From Microtetraspora sp. NBRC 13810 (lineage in GTDB: Bacteria > Actinomycetota > Actinomycetes > Streptosporangiales > Streptosporangiaceae): DNA of 64,000 nucleotides. Made by a program: the position numbers and the translations under genes. A model generated the notes under the pieces. That model had not been told where the DNA came from. It saw only the letters and a program-made list of their open reading frames with translations, and made no database searches. Shown here piece by piece: positions 16,948 through 25,308 of this stretch. How positions within the stretch are numbered: position 1 is the stretch's first letter; every line of letters starts with the position of its first letter. The stretch spans positions 62,001 to 126,000 of the forward strand of contig NZ_BSRQ01000018.1 of NCBI RefSeq assembly GCF_030268685.1, in the 5' to 3' direction.

Positions 16948-17619
16948 TCAGACCGGGCGAACCGTCTTGCCGATCTGGTCGAACAGCTGCTGCTTGTCCT
17001 TCTGGTCGGTGCTGAGCGTGACCAGGCAGGTCCTGCCGCCCGCGGGCACGTAGTACTGGGTGCCGCGGACCTTCACGTCCTTGCTGGTGAACGTGTAGGT
17101 GACGCGCACCGCCTGACCGGCCTCGACCGGCACCTCGGCGGCCTCGTCGATGGTCGCGTCGAGCCGGCCGAGCTGCGACTTCGCCGAACTGATCAGCTGC
17201 TCCGTGGTCTCACCCGCGCTGGGCTGGCAGAAGCCGTTCAGGTTGGTGGCGAACTTGTCCGGCGACTGCGCCGCCGACGCCGGGTCCGAGGCCCACAGGG
17301 CCTTGCTGGACACCAGCGACTCCAGTCCGCGCTTGGCCTGGCGCAGCGCGCCGCCGCTCAGCCCGCTCTGCGCCAGGCCCTGGTCCAGGTCGTCCTTGGT
17401 CAGGTCGAGCGCGGTCCAGGACTCGGGGACGGCGACGGTGACCCCGTTGGCCTCGCCGCCCACCGTCTTGAAGCCGGCAGGCGGCTGCGCGTCCTTCGCC
17501 GCCTGCGTGTCCTCGGCCGGAGCCGACGCGTTCTCACCGGTCTGGCCGCCCCCGCAGCCGGTCAGTGTCAGACATGTCCCGAGTACGCCCGTGGTCACGA
17601 TGTAGTGGCGCCTTCGCAC
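16948..17619 (-). CDS. hypothetical lipoprotein, 223 aa
   Basis: The N-terminus (MRRRHYIVTTGVLGTC, then LTLTGCGGG) is a lipoprotein signal with lipobox TGC at residue 22. The mature part has a Ser/Ala/Glu-rich linker and a compact domain (VTVAVPESWTALDLTKDDL) seen in actinobacterial surface proteins of unknown role. A GGGGGGCAG stretch before the GTG at 17619 can serve as ribosome binding site. A 16-bp palindrome lies 18 bases upstream of the start. Confidence 0.8.
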   Translation of the reverse strand: MRRRHYIVTTGVLGTCLTLTGCGGGQTGENASAPAEDTQAAKDAQPPAGFKTVGGEANGVTVAVPESWTALDLTKDDLDQGLAQSGLSGGALRQAKRGLESLVSSKALWASDPASAAQSPDKFATNLNGFCQPSAGETTEQLISSAKSQLGRLDATIDEAAEVPVEAGQAVRVTYTFTSKDVKVRGTQYYVPAGGRTCLVTLSTDQKDKQQLFDQIGKTVRPV

Positions 17620-17636
17620 CAGACTGCCCCCCTTGC

Positions 17637-17652
17637 GGGCCTGTACAGGCCC
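17637..17652. promoter_or_regulatory. 16-bp perfect palindrome upstream of the lipoprotein gene
   Basis: GGGCCTGTACAGGCCC is perfectly self-complementary and lies between the glgC terminator and the lipoprotein ribosome binding site. It could be an operator or a small leader hairpin. Confidence 0.4.
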
Positions 17653-17690
17653 GATGCCGTTGTGACCCGCGGGAGCCTACAGGCTGTGAC

Positions 17691-17725
17691 GGTGCCGACA
17701 CCGCCGTTCCGCCGGAATCGGCACC
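17691..17725 (-). terminator. hairpin downstream of glgC
   Basis: GGTGCCGA (17691-17698) pairs with TCGGCACC (17718-17725) around a GC-rich loop that can fold further. It starts 12 bases past the glgC stop codon. No T run follows. Confidence 0.5.
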
Positions 17726-17737
17726 AAGGTCGTCCGA

Positions 17738-18973
17738 TCAGCGGTCAATGATCTCGTTCTTCCCGATGACGACGACGCCGCCGCGGGTGACCGCGTAGCG
17801 GCTGCGGTCCGCCTCCAGGTCGAAGCCGATGCGGGCGCCGTCCGGGATCACCACGTTCTTGTCGATGATCGCGCGGCGGATCATCGCGCCCCTGCCCACC
17901 CGCACGCTGTCCATCAGCACCGAGTCCTCGACCTGCGAGTGCGAGTGCATCATCACCCGCGGCGACAGGATCGAACGGCACGCCATGCCCCCGGAGATGA
18001 TCACACCGGGGGAGACCAGCGAGTCCACCGCCCGGCCCACCCGGTCGCCGTCGTTGTGCACGAACTTCGCCGGCGGCAGCGGGTCGTGCCCGGTGTGGAT
18101 CGGCCAGCGGGCGTTGTAGAGGTTGAACACCGGGTGCGCGGAGATCAGGTCCATGTGCGCCTCGTAGTAGGCGTCCAGGGTCCCCACGTCACGCCAGTAG
18201 CCGCGGTCCCGGTCGGTCGAGCCGGGCACCACGTTGTTGGCGAAGTCGTACACCTCGGCCCCGCCCGACTTCACCATCATCGGGATGATGTTCCCGCCCA
18301 GGTCGTGCTTGCTGACCGGGTCGAGCGCGTCCTCCCGCACGGCGTCGATCAGCGCCTGGGTCCTGAACACGTAGTTGCCCATCGACGCGTACACCTGGTC
18401 GGGGGCGTCCGGCAGGCCCACGGCGTCCTTCGGCTTCTCCCGGAAGGCGACGATCTTGCGCCCGGCCGGGTCGGTCTCGATCACGCCGAACTGGTCGGCC
18501 AGCGACAGCGGCTGCCTGATCGCGGCCACCGTCACGTCCGTGCCGCTGTCCACGTGCTGCTGCACCATCTGCCGGGGGTCCATCCGGTAGATGTGGTCGG
18601 CGCCGAACACGATCGCGTGCTCGGGCATCTCGTCGTAGATCAGGTTGAGGTTCTGGAACAGCGCGTCCGCCGACCCCGCGAACCACCGCGGCCCGAGGCG
18701 CTGCTGCGCGGGCACCGGCGTGACGTAGTTGCCGAGCATCGCCGACAGCCGCCAGGTCCGCGAGATGTGCCGGTCCAGGCTGTGGTTCTTGTACTGCGTC
18801 AAGACGACGATCTTCAGGTAGTGCCCGTTGGCCAGGTTGGACAGCACGAAGTCGATCAACCGGTAGATCCCGCCGAACGGTACGGCGGGTTTGGCGCGAT
18901 CGGCCGTCAACGGCATGAGCCGCTTCCCCTCGCCACCGGCCAACACGATCGCAAGGACACTCGGGGTCGTCAT
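17738..18973 (-). CDS. glgC: glucose-1-phosphate adenylyltransferase, 411 aa
   Basis: It makes ADP-glucose for glycogen or alpha-glucan synthesis. The N-terminal nucleotidyltransferase motif [42 protein letters not shown] and the FREKP substrate loop are present; the C-terminal third is a left-handed beta-helix. The ATG at 18973 ([14 protein letters not shown]) matches the family start; an upstream extension in frame is unlike glgC proteins. In mycobacteria glgC is directly divergent from glgM; here the partner gene is 2.7 kb away beyond an insert. Confidence 0.96.
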   Translation of the reverse strand: MTTPSVLAIVLAGGEGKRLMPLTADRAKPAVPFGGIYRLIDFVLSNLANGHYLKIVVLTQYKNHSLDRHISRTWRLSAMLGNYVTPVPAQQRLGPRWFAGSADALFQNLNLIYDEMPEHAIVFGADHIYRMDPRQMVQQHVDSGTDVTVAAIRQPLSLADQFGVIETDPAGRKIVAFREKPKDAVGLPDAPDQVYASMGNYVFRTQALIDAVREDALDPVSKHDLGGNIIPMMVKSGGAEVYDFANNVVPGSTDRDRGYWRDVGTLDAYYEAHMDLISAHPVFNLYNARWPIHTGHDPLPPAKFVHNDGDRVGRAVDSLVSPGVIISGGMACRSILSPRVMMHSHSQVEDSVLMDSVRVGRGAMIRRAIIDKNVVIPDGARIGFDLEADRSRYAVTRGGVVVIGKNEIIDR

Positions 18974-19133
18974 AGCCAGGACGATAACCCTACTAAAGCC
19001 CACCAAACATGATTTACACCCGGTCATCTCCACGCGCCGCCCGCCAGGCGGGTGCGTCACCGCTCGCGAGCCCGTGATGGTGCGACCGCACGCACCGGGC
19101 GAGCCTGCCGTTCGCCCACCGGGTAAGCGTGAC

Positions 19134-19160
19134 GCCCCGCCGATCATCGTTCGGCGGGGC
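19134..19160 (+). terminator. hairpin at the left end of the XRE insert
   Basis: GCCCCGCCGA pairs with TCGGCGGGGC around TCATCGT, followed on the plus strand by TTCTT. No plus-strand gene ends here; the XRE gene ends 33 bp away on the other strand. The same arms (GCCCCGCCG/CGGCGGGGC plus TTC) recur at 21527-21570 at the other end of the insert. Confidence 0.6.
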
Positions 19161-19192
19161 TTCTTCGCGCTTCACCGAGGCAGCCGGGGGCT

Positions 19193-20437
19193 TCACGTCA
19201 AGGGGCGATGGCCCAGCGTGACACCGTATTCCTCGTGGAGCGCCGAGCCGTAGTCGGTCACCAGACGCTCACGGGGATACTGCTCACGCAGCGCTGCGTG
19301 CAGTTCAACGGCGCGCGGCAGAAGCTGGGCGGATCGCCGCTCCAACATGAGCGCCGTCCCGGCCTGAGACACGGCTTCTTCGAGGTCGCCCCGACGGGTG
19401 GCGATCACGGCGAGATCGAGGCTCGTGATGGCCAGGCGCATCGGCCAACGGATGCCGCCCCCTGGCCGCTTGCACTGCTCGATCACCTCGCGTACGTGCT
19501 CCTCTGCCGCCGCGTCGTCGTGCCCGAGCTGCGTGAAGATCGTCCCGGCATAGAACTCGTACTTGGCGGGATCGAACACGAAGTGGTGATCTGGAGACGT
19601 GGGTTGCGGTAGTTGGTTAAGCGCGGCCTTCCCGATCTTGAGGGCTTCGGTCGCGCGAGCATCCCCCATCCGGGCGTAGCCGCGCCCGGCCTGGAGGGTG
19701 AGCTGGGCGCCCGCGCTGGAGTTCCGGGCGTAGCGTTGCCCGCCCTCGGCGTAGGTGACCACGTCACTGAACCGCCCATCGACAAGTGCGAACCAGGCGG
19801 CGAGTTCCCAGGACCAGGCGATGATCTCGCCATGCCCGGCCTGCTCGCCGAGACGGAGGGTGAGCCGTCGAGCCATATCGGCGGCGAGCCGGTCGCCCAG
19901 GTCGAAGTAGACGCACCCCAGTAGCGCGGCCAGCCATCCGGCGTGAACGAGGAGTTCCTTGTGCTGCGCCAAGGTTGTGCGGGAATCGAGCAGGTCCATG
20001 ACGTACTTCAGATGTGTCTTGGCCCGACGCTGAAGCACCGCAGGTGCCGTTCGCGGATACTCGCGGCAGAGCTGATCGACGACCGCGTCAAGATCGTCCA
20101 AGGTGCCGGCTCCAAGCTGGGACGTCTCGGCCCGGCCGGCGAGCGTCATCAACTCGACGGCGTCGCTGTCGCCGTCGTCGCGGGGACGGCCATCGCCGAA
20201 CAACTTGCCCTCATCGGCACCGAGCGCTCGCGCAATCAGCATCGGGTAGGGGGCGCGCGGGCGGTGGGCGCCGCTCTCCCAGCTCTTCACCGCCCGGATC
20301 AGCGACTCCCGTTGCGGCATGGGAACACCCATTTCGGCAGCCACGTCGGCTATGTGGCGCGCAAGATCCTTCTGCGCCCAGCCTCGCGCCAGTCGCGCAG
20401 AGCGCAGCCGTTCGGCCAGGTCCGAATTCGTCTTCAC
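19193..20437 (-). CDS. XRE-family regulator with C-terminal TPR-like domain, 414 aa
   Basis: Residues about 5-70 form a helix-turn-helix (LAERLRSARLARGWAQKDLA, then VKSWESGAHRPR), and the remaining 300 residues are helical repeats (LAALLGCVYFDLGDR, QAGRGYARMGDARATEALKI) of TPR type. Such proteins are numerous in actinomycetes, often beside small coupled genes, and their ligand is usually unknown. The GTG at 20437 is chosen over 20446 because GAGG lies eight bases before it. Codon use is less GC-biased than in glgC. It is divergent from the three small genes at 20610-21474, whose promoter it probably controls. Confidence 0.85.
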   Translation of the reverse strand: MKTNSDLAERLRSARLARGWAQKDLARHIADVAAEMGVPMPQRESLIRAVKSWESGAHRPRAPYPMLIARALGADEGKLFGDGRPRDDGDSDAVELMTLAGRAETSQLGAGTLDDLDAVVDQLCREYPRTAPAVLQRRAKTHLKYVMDLLDSRTTLAQHKELLVHAGWLAALLGCVYFDLGDRLAADMARRLTLRLGEQAGHGEIIAWSWELAAWFALVDGRFSDVVTYAEGGQRYARNSSAGAQLTLQAGRGYARMGDARATEALKIGKAALNQLPQPTSPDHHFVFDPAKYEFYAGTIFTQLGHDDAAAEEHVREVIEQCKRPGGGIRWPMRLAITSLDLAVIATRRGDLEEAVSQAGTALMLERRSAQLLPRAVELHAALREQYPRERLVTDYGSALHEEYGVTLGHRPLT

Positions 20438-20609
20438 GGCGAACACCTCGGGGCAGGGGAAACGCCTTCTCCCCTAGTCTCCCTCACTCGCACCTGTCCG
20501 CGCGTGCTCACGGAGAGTTGAGATGGGGAGTGCCGCAGTTTGGCGGAACCCGCCGAGCGATCCAAGCGCATCGACGGGTCCCTTGATCGCACAACGGAGG
20601 TGCGACCCA

Positions 20610-20891
20610 ATGCCACACCTTATGGGCTGTCCGTGCGGGCATCCCCACCCGAAGGTCGTCCACGGACGGTATGACCAGGCGCAGCGGGAAGCCGCGGCCT
20701 GCCTCGACGCCGGCCACCCGGCGTGGCTGGTGATGTACAGCCTCTTCCGGCGCCAGTTCTACGCCATCGCCGCATGGGCCGCGCCCGAGCCGCTCACTCT
20801 GTGGGCTCGGACGGCCGAGGACCTCGCCCAGCAGATGCGCGCGATGACCCCCGTGGTCCCCCGGCCTCGCGTCCTGGGAGGTGCCCGATGA
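20610..20891 (+). CDS. small hypothetical protein 1 of the XRE module, 93 aa
   Basis: The protein starts MPHLMGCPCGHPHPKVVHGR, with a CxC/His cluster that could bind a metal, then YDQAQREAAACLDAGHPAWL and the aromatic core MYSLFRRQFYAIAAWA. The ATG at 20610 follows CGGAGG at good spacing. The stop overlaps the next start (ATGA). Small proteins with this rhythm are frequent partners of XRE regulators in Streptosporangiales, but I know of no assigned function. Confidence 0.7.
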   Translation: MPHLMGCPCGHPHPKVVHGRYDQAQREAAACLDAGHPAWLVMYSLFRRQFYAIAAWAAPEPLTLWARTAEDLAQQMRAMTPVVPRPRVLGGAR

Positions 20892-21208
20892 GTGACCAGC
20901 CGACGCCGCGCCCGCTCGTGGCACTCGCCCGCAGGACGACCGCCATCGCTCATCTGACCCGCCTGGCGGTGCTCCTCAAGGACCGCGGCCTCGAAGCCGG
21001 AGTGAAGGCCGACGGCCGGATGCCGCACCTCGTGGTGACCAACCCCGGCGCGCGGCAGCTGACGGAGACCATCTACGCCGGGCCCGGCTTCGCCGACGTA
21101 TGGCGGTTCTGGTGGTCCTGGCACGAGCCGATCGACACCGTGGACGACGACCGCGAGGCGGCCGAGCGGATCGCACGTGTCTTGAGCTTCGCGGAACAGC
21201 GGCGATGA
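20888..21208 (+). CDS. small hypothetical protein 2 of the XRE module, 106 aa
   Basis: It begins MSDQPTPRPLVALARRTTAI; the second half carries tryptophans in FADVWRFWWSWHEPIDTVDD and ends AAERIARVLSFAEQRR. It overlaps both neighbours by 4 bases (ATGA at each side), so the three proteins are likely made in fixed ratio. No domain recognised. Confidence 0.7.
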   Translation: MSDQPTPRPLVALARRTTAIAHLTRLAVLLKDRGLEAGVKADGRMPHLVVTNPGARQLTETIYAGPGFADVWRFWWSWHEPIDTVDDDREAAERIARVLSFAEQRR

Positions 21209-21474
21209 CCCCGGACGAGGCCGCCTCGGTGCCCCAGGACGACGACGGGCGGCTGCTGGAGGCGCTCCGCAACCTCTACCCCGGATGGGACATCGAGCAC
21301 GACGGCGTGTGGTGGGCGATCCGGCGCGGTGGTGTGACCGGACGCGAACTCCGGCAGGGCCTTCGGACCGCCATCGGCCGGTGCCGGCTCCGCGACCTCG
21401 CGACGCGTCTCAACGAGCAGGACGAGATCCTCGAACGCCGCCGCGGAGCGCTGAACCACTGCGCCCGCCCATGA
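21205..21474 (+). CDS. small hypothetical protein 3 of the XRE module, 89 aa
   Basis: It starts MTPDEAASVPQDDDGRLLEA; the core NLYPGWDIEHDGVWWAIRRG is Trp-rich and the C-terminus is a helix with LRDLATRLNEQDEILERRRG. Start and upstream stop overlap (ATGA). A hairpin terminator follows 50 bp downstream. No family assignment. Confidence 0.7.
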   Translation: MTPDEAASVPQDDDGRLLEALRNLYPGWDIEHDGVWWAIRRGGVTGRELRQGLRTAIGRCRLRDLATRLNEQDEILERRRGALNHCARP

Positions 21475-21526
21475 GCCCCTCGGTGGGGGCCGCGCTCTCC
21501 GGGCCGGCTCCCGCCGAGGCCCCACA

Positions 21527-21570
21527 GCCCCGCCGCTTGAGTCCATCCGCGAGGGACGGAGCGGCGGGGC
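21527..21570 (+). terminator. terminator of the small-gene operon
   Basis: GCCCCGCCGC (21527-21536) pairs perfectly with GCGGCGGGGC (21561-21570), followed by TTCCT. The loop of 24 bases can pair further. It is the last structure before the glgM promoter region. Confidence 0.65.
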
Positions 21571-21727
21571 TTCCTACTGCCCGGCGGGCTTGCTTCGCGT
21601 TGGGCACGCGATACGTGGCTCAACCGATGGTCATGGCGCGCCGAAGAGGGGTTCGGGGGCCGGACGGGTCCTCGCGCCGGTCCGCCGCCCGTCCTTCGTG
21701 CGCGGGGTTGGGGCTAAGGTGCGGGGT

Positions 21728-22897
21728 ATGCGTGTCGATCTGTTGAGCCGGGAGTATCCGCCGGAGGTCTACGGCGGGGCCGGGGTGCACGTCGAGTATC
21801 TGGCGCGGGAGCTGCGCCGGCTGGCCGACGTGCGGGTGCGCTGTTTCGGCGCGCCGCGGGCGGAGGAGGGCGTGACCGCGTACCGCGCGCCGGAGGGGCT
21901 GGCGCGGGCCAACGCCGCGCTCCAGGTGCTCGGCGCCGACCTGGAGATGGCCGCCGGCTGCGCGGGCGCGGACGTCGTGCACAGCCACACGTGGTACGCC
22001 AACTTCGCCGGCCACGTCGCCAAGATGCTGTACGGCACGCCGCACGTGGTCACCACGCACAGCCTGGAGCCGCTGCGCCCGTGGAAGGCGGAGCAGCTCG
22101 GCGGCGGCTACACCCTGTCGTCCTGGGCCGAGCGCACCGCGCTGGCGGCGGCGGACGCGGTGGTGGCGGTGTCGGAGGGGATGCGCAAGGACGTCCTCAC
22201 GACTTATCCCGAAATATCGCCTGAAAAGGTGACAGTGATTCACAACGGGATCGACACCGCCGAGTACGCGCCGGACCACGGCGTAGAGGCGCTCCGCGGG
22301 CACGGCATCGACCCCGGCCGGCCCTACGCCGTCTTCGTCGGCAGGATCACCCGGCAGAAGGGGCTGACGCACCTGCTGCGCGCGGCCCGCGACCTCGATC
22401 CGGGGGCGCAGCTCGTGCTCTGCGCCGGGGCGCCGGACACGCCGGAGATCGAGGCCGAGGTGCGCGCGCTGGTCGCGGGCCTGGACAGGGAGGGCGTGGT
22501 GTGGATCTCCGAGATGCTGCCCCGCCCCGAGGTCATCCAGATCCTCAGCCACGCCACGGTGTTCGTCTGCCCGTCGGTCTACGAGCCGATGGGCATCGTC
22601 AACCTGGAGGCGATGGCCTGCGAGACCGCCGTGGTGGCCACCGCCACCGGGGGCATCCCCGAGGTGGTCGCGGACGGCTCCACCGGGCTCCTCGTCCCCG
22701 TCGACCAGGCGGCCGACGGCACCCCGCACGACCCCGAGCTGTTCGCCGCCGGGCTCGCCACCCGGATCAACGCCCTGCTCGGCGACCCCGGGCGGGCCGC
22801 CGCCATGGGCCGGGCCGGGCGGGAGCGGGCCGTCGCCCACTTCTCCTGGACCAGGATCGCCGAACGCACCGCCGAGCTGTACAGGACACTGCGATGA
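21728..22897 (+). CDS. glgM: GT4 glucosyltransferase of alpha-glucan synthesis (GlgM/GlgA type), 389 aa
   Basis: The closest known functional type is mycobacterial Rv1212c, which uses ADP-glucose to form maltose-1-phosphate and to extend glucans. The N-terminus has SREYPPEVYGGAGVHVEYL, then HSHTWYANFAGH and the acceptor loop TTHSLEPLRPWK. The GT-B retaining motif EPMGIVNLE (E-x7-E) lies near the C-terminus, with VGRITRQKG before it. About 390 residues is normal for this actinobacterial branch; E. coli-type GlgA is longer. The ATG at 21728 fits; upstream in-frame residues look random. It overlaps the next gene by ATGA. Confidence 0.9.
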   Translation: MRVDLLSREYPPEVYGGAGVHVEYLARELRRLADVRVRCFGAPRAEEGVTAYRAPEGLARANAALQVLGADLEMAAGCAGADVVHSHTWYANFAGHVAKMLYGTPHVVTTHSLEPLRPWKAEQLGGGYTLSSWAERTALAAADAVVAVSEGMRKDVLTTYPEISPEKVTVIHNGIDTAEYAPDHGVEALRGHGIDPGRPYAVFVGRITRQKGLTHLLRAARDLDPGAQLVLCAGAPDTPEIEAEVRALVAGLDREGVVWISEMLPRPEVIQILSHATVFVCPSVYEPMGIVNLEAMACETAVVATATGGIPEVVADGSTGLLVPVDQAADGTPHDPELFAAGLATRINALLGDPGRAAAMGRAGRERAVAHFSWTRIAERTAELYRTLR

Positions 22898-23607
22898 TCT
22901 CCGTGGGCCGGGCCAGGATGGCCTTCACCGACCGCCACGGCGGCGTCAGCGCCGCGCCGTTCGACAGCAGGAACCTCGGCGCGCTGACCTCCGACGACCC
23001 CGCCGCGGTCGCCGAAAACCGCGCCAAGACCGCCGCCGACCTCGGTCTCGCGCCGGGACGGCTGGTTTTCCTCCGCCAGGTGCACAGCGCCGAGGTCGTC
23101 TACGTCACCGAGCCGTTCCCCGGCGAGCCGCCGGCGCTGGACGGCGCGGTGACCGACCGGCCGGGGCTCGGCCTCGCCGTGCTGGGCGCCGACTGCGCGC
23201 CCGTGCTGGTCGCCGACCCGGACAACGGCGTGGTCGGCGCGGCCCACGCCGGGCGCAAGGGCACGGTCGGCGGTGTGGTCACCGAGCTGGTGGCGGAGAT
23301 GGTGCGCCGCGGCGCCGACCCGTCGCGGGCCACCGCGGTGATCGGCCCGGCCGCGTGCGGCGGCTGCTACGAGGTGCCCGCGGAGATGCGCGAGGACGCG
23401 GCGCGGGTGCTGCCCGAGACCTGGTCCACCACCACCTGGGGCACCCCCGCCCTGGACCTGCGGGCCGGGATCGCCGCGCAGCTCGCCCGCGCGGGCGTCG
23501 GCGACGTACGGCACGACGACCGGTGCACGATCGAGAGCGCCGAACTCTTCTCGCACCGGCGCGAGCAGCACACCGGGAGGTTCGCCGGGATCGTCTGGCT
23601 GGTGTGA
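22894..23607 (+). CDS. YfiH/LACC1-family multicopper-like protein (peptidoglycan editing factor / purine phosphorylase type), 237 aa
   Basis: The family signature is complete: QVHSAEVV, LGADCAPVLV, AHAGRKGTVGGV, then PAACGGCYEVP and FSHRREQHTGRFAGIVWL. The conserved His-Cys-His zinc set is therefore H (QVH), C (ADC) and H (AHAG). Members act on purine nucleosides or edit peptidoglycan precursors. The usual AHAGWRG loop is AHAGRKG here. It is translationally coupled to glgM (ATGA); the functional link, if any, is unknown. In many actinobacteria this gene follows ftsZ instead, so its position is unusual. Confidence 0.88.
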   Translation: MISVGRARMAFTDRHGGVSAAPFDSRNLGALTSDDPAAVAENRAKTAADLGLAPGRLVFLRQVHSAEVVYVTEPFPGEPPALDGAVTDRPGLGLAVLGADCAPVLVADPDNGVVGAAHAGRKGTVGGVVTELVAEMVRRGADPSRATAVIGPAACGGCYEVPAEMREDAARVLPETWSTTTWGTPALDLRAGIAAQLARAGVGDVRHDDRCTIESAELFSHRREQHTGRFAGIVWLV

Positions 23608-23613
23608 CGGTCA

Positions 23614-23629
23614 TGTGACGGCGATCACA
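23614..23629. promoter_or_regulatory. Crp/GlxR-type binding site
   Basis: TGTGA-CGGCGA-TCACA matches the classical TGTGA-N6-TCACA consensus at every defined base, and the flanking A and T extend the symmetry. It lies 83 bp upstream of the Nramp-like gene start and 7 bp beyond the stop of the previous gene. Confidence 0.6.
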
Positions 23630-23711
23630 TCTGACTCTTGCCTTTGCCCTGAGTCCGGATCATGCTCGGGGAAAGACAGATCTCGGGGGAGGCATCCCAG
23701 GAGGCGCCTTC

Positions 23712-25205
23712 ATGACCGAAGGCACGCAGAAACGTCAGCTAGGAGTCAGCCGTCCAGCACTGGAGATCGCCGACCTCCCCACCCCGGAGGAGGTCTTCAA
23801 GGTCCCCAGGATAGGGACCAAGGAACTGTTTAAGTTCGCGGTCGGGCCCAGCCTGATCGCCCTCGGCATCTCGATCGGCAGCGGTGAGTGGCTGCTCGGC
23901 CCGCAGGCGGTCGGGCAGTACGGGTTCGTCGGCGTCGGCTGGGTGATCCTGGTCTCCGCCATCCTGCAGACCTTCTACAACGTCGAGTGCTCCCGCTACG
24001 TCATCGCCACCGGCGAGACCCCGGTGGTCGGCTGGGGCCGGGTCCCCCCGGGCTTCCTGCTCTGGGTGCCCATCTCCGTCTTCCTCGTGATCTTCGCGTT
24101 CATCGCCGGCGGCTGGGCCGCCTCCGCCGGGCAGGGGCTCTACGCGCTGGTGCACGGCGAGCTCGCGCCCTCCGGGGCCGAAGAACCGCGCCTGTGGGCC
24201 ATCGCCCTGCTGTTCCTGGTCTTCCTCATCACCGCCGCCGCCCGCCGGGTCAGCCGCGCCCTCGAACTCGCCAACTGGGTGATGGTGGGCGCGATCCTGG
24301 TCGCGCTGCTGCTCATCAACGTCTTCGTGGTGCCCTTCTCGCAGTGGTGGGACGCGATCGTCGGGTTCGTCACCCCCGCCGCGCCCCCGGCCGGCATCAC
24401 CGCCACCCAGCTCGGCGGCCTCGCCGGGTTCACCGCGCTCGCCTCCGGCCTCAACTGGTACGTCATGGGCCACTACCGCGACAAGGGGTACGGCATGGGC
24501 CACCGGGTCGGCTTCATCGCCGGCCTGCGCGGTGAACGCACCGAGATCCTGGCCAGCGGGGTGACCTTCCCCGACGACGAGCGCAACGCCGGGATGTGGA
24601 AGCGGTGGTACCGGCTGCTGCTCGTGGACATGTGGGGCGTCTTCTTCGTCGGCGCGATGCTCGGCATGCTGCTGCCCACCATCCTGATGAACCGCGCGGT
24701 CGAACTGTCCGGCGAGCGGCCCACCCAGGAGAACGTGCCCACCTTCGTGGCCAGCGCGCTCGGCGGCGAGTACGGCCAGGGGATGTTCTACGGGGCGCTG
24801 GTCCTCGGCGTGCTCATCCTCTTCTCCACCCAGCTCGGCATCTTCGAGGGCATGGTCCGGGTCGTTACCGACGCCTCGCACGCGACCAGCCCGCGGCTGC
24901 GCGCGCTGATCGAGGGCGACCCGCGCCGGTTCTACTACCCGTTCATGTTCTTCCTGATGGTGGTCATCTCGATCATCCTGCACTTCGCGCTGCCGATCAG
25001 CCTCGTCCAGTGGTCGGCCAACATGTCCAACCTGGGCGCGCTGATCTACCCGTTCCTGCTGATGTACCTCAACAGCAGGCTGCCCAAGGTGGCCCGGCCG
25101 CGCTGGTGGCACTACCTCTTCCTGGTGCTGAACTTCCTGTTCTTCGGCTTCTTCTTCGTCAACTTCATCGCCGACACCTTCGGAGAGCCGCTGGTCACCT
25201 TCTGA
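23712..25205 (+). CDS. Nramp-superfamily-like membrane transporter with altered metal motif, 497 aa
   Basis: About 11 transmembrane helices are evident. The first has FAVGPSLIALGISIGSGEWLLGP, placing G56-S57-G58-E59 where classical Nramp metal transporters carry DPGN. The sixth-helix region reads ALASGLNWYVMGHY, without the usual MPH. Nramp-related proteins with GSGE are known but their substrates are not established, so I do not call it MntH. AGGAGG lies 8 bases before the ATG. A consensus Crp-type site upstream suggests cAMP-dependent or related control. Confidence 0.75.
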   Translation: MTEGTQKRQLGVSRPALEIADLPTPEEVFKVPRIGTKELFKFAVGPSLIALGISIGSGEWLLGPQAVGQYGFVGVGWVILVSAILQTFYNVECSRYVIATGETPVVGWGRVPPGFLLWVPISVFLVIFAFIAGGWAASAGQGLYALVHGELAPSGAEEPRLWAIALLFLVFLITAAARRVSRALELANWVMVGAILVALLLINVFVVPFSQWWDAIVGFVTPAAPPAGITATQLGGLAGFTALASGLNWYVMGHYRDKGYGMGHRVGFIAGLRGERTEILASGVTFPDDERNAGMWKRWYRLLLVDMWGVFFVGAMLGMLLPTILMNRAVELSGERPTQENVPTFVASALGGEYGQGMFYGALVLGVLILFSTQLGIFEGMVRVVTDASHATSPRLRALIEGDPRRFYYPFMFFLMVVISIILHFALPISLVQWSANMSNLGALIYPFLLMYLNSRLPKVARPRWWHYLFLVLNFLFFGFFFVNFIADTFGEPLVTF

Positions 25206-25210
25206 GGCCC

Positions 25211-25240
25211 GTTCCGGGTGGTCCGCCCCGTGCCCGGAAC
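25211..25240 (+). terminator. hairpin after the Nramp-like gene
   Basis: GTTCCGGG (25211-25218) pairs with CCCGGAAC (25233-25240); it begins 5 bases after the stop codon. No T run. Confidence 0.5.
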
Positions 25241-25308
25241 GCCGATCCATTAAGGTGCGTTGACCGTTGGGAAGGTCGGACGCGACTGTCGAATGGAGAG
25301 GGCGCCTC

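Noticed and set aside
23712-25205. Calling the Nramp-like gene mntH
   Set aside because: Both metal-binding motifs of MntH are missing, so the symbol would mislead.
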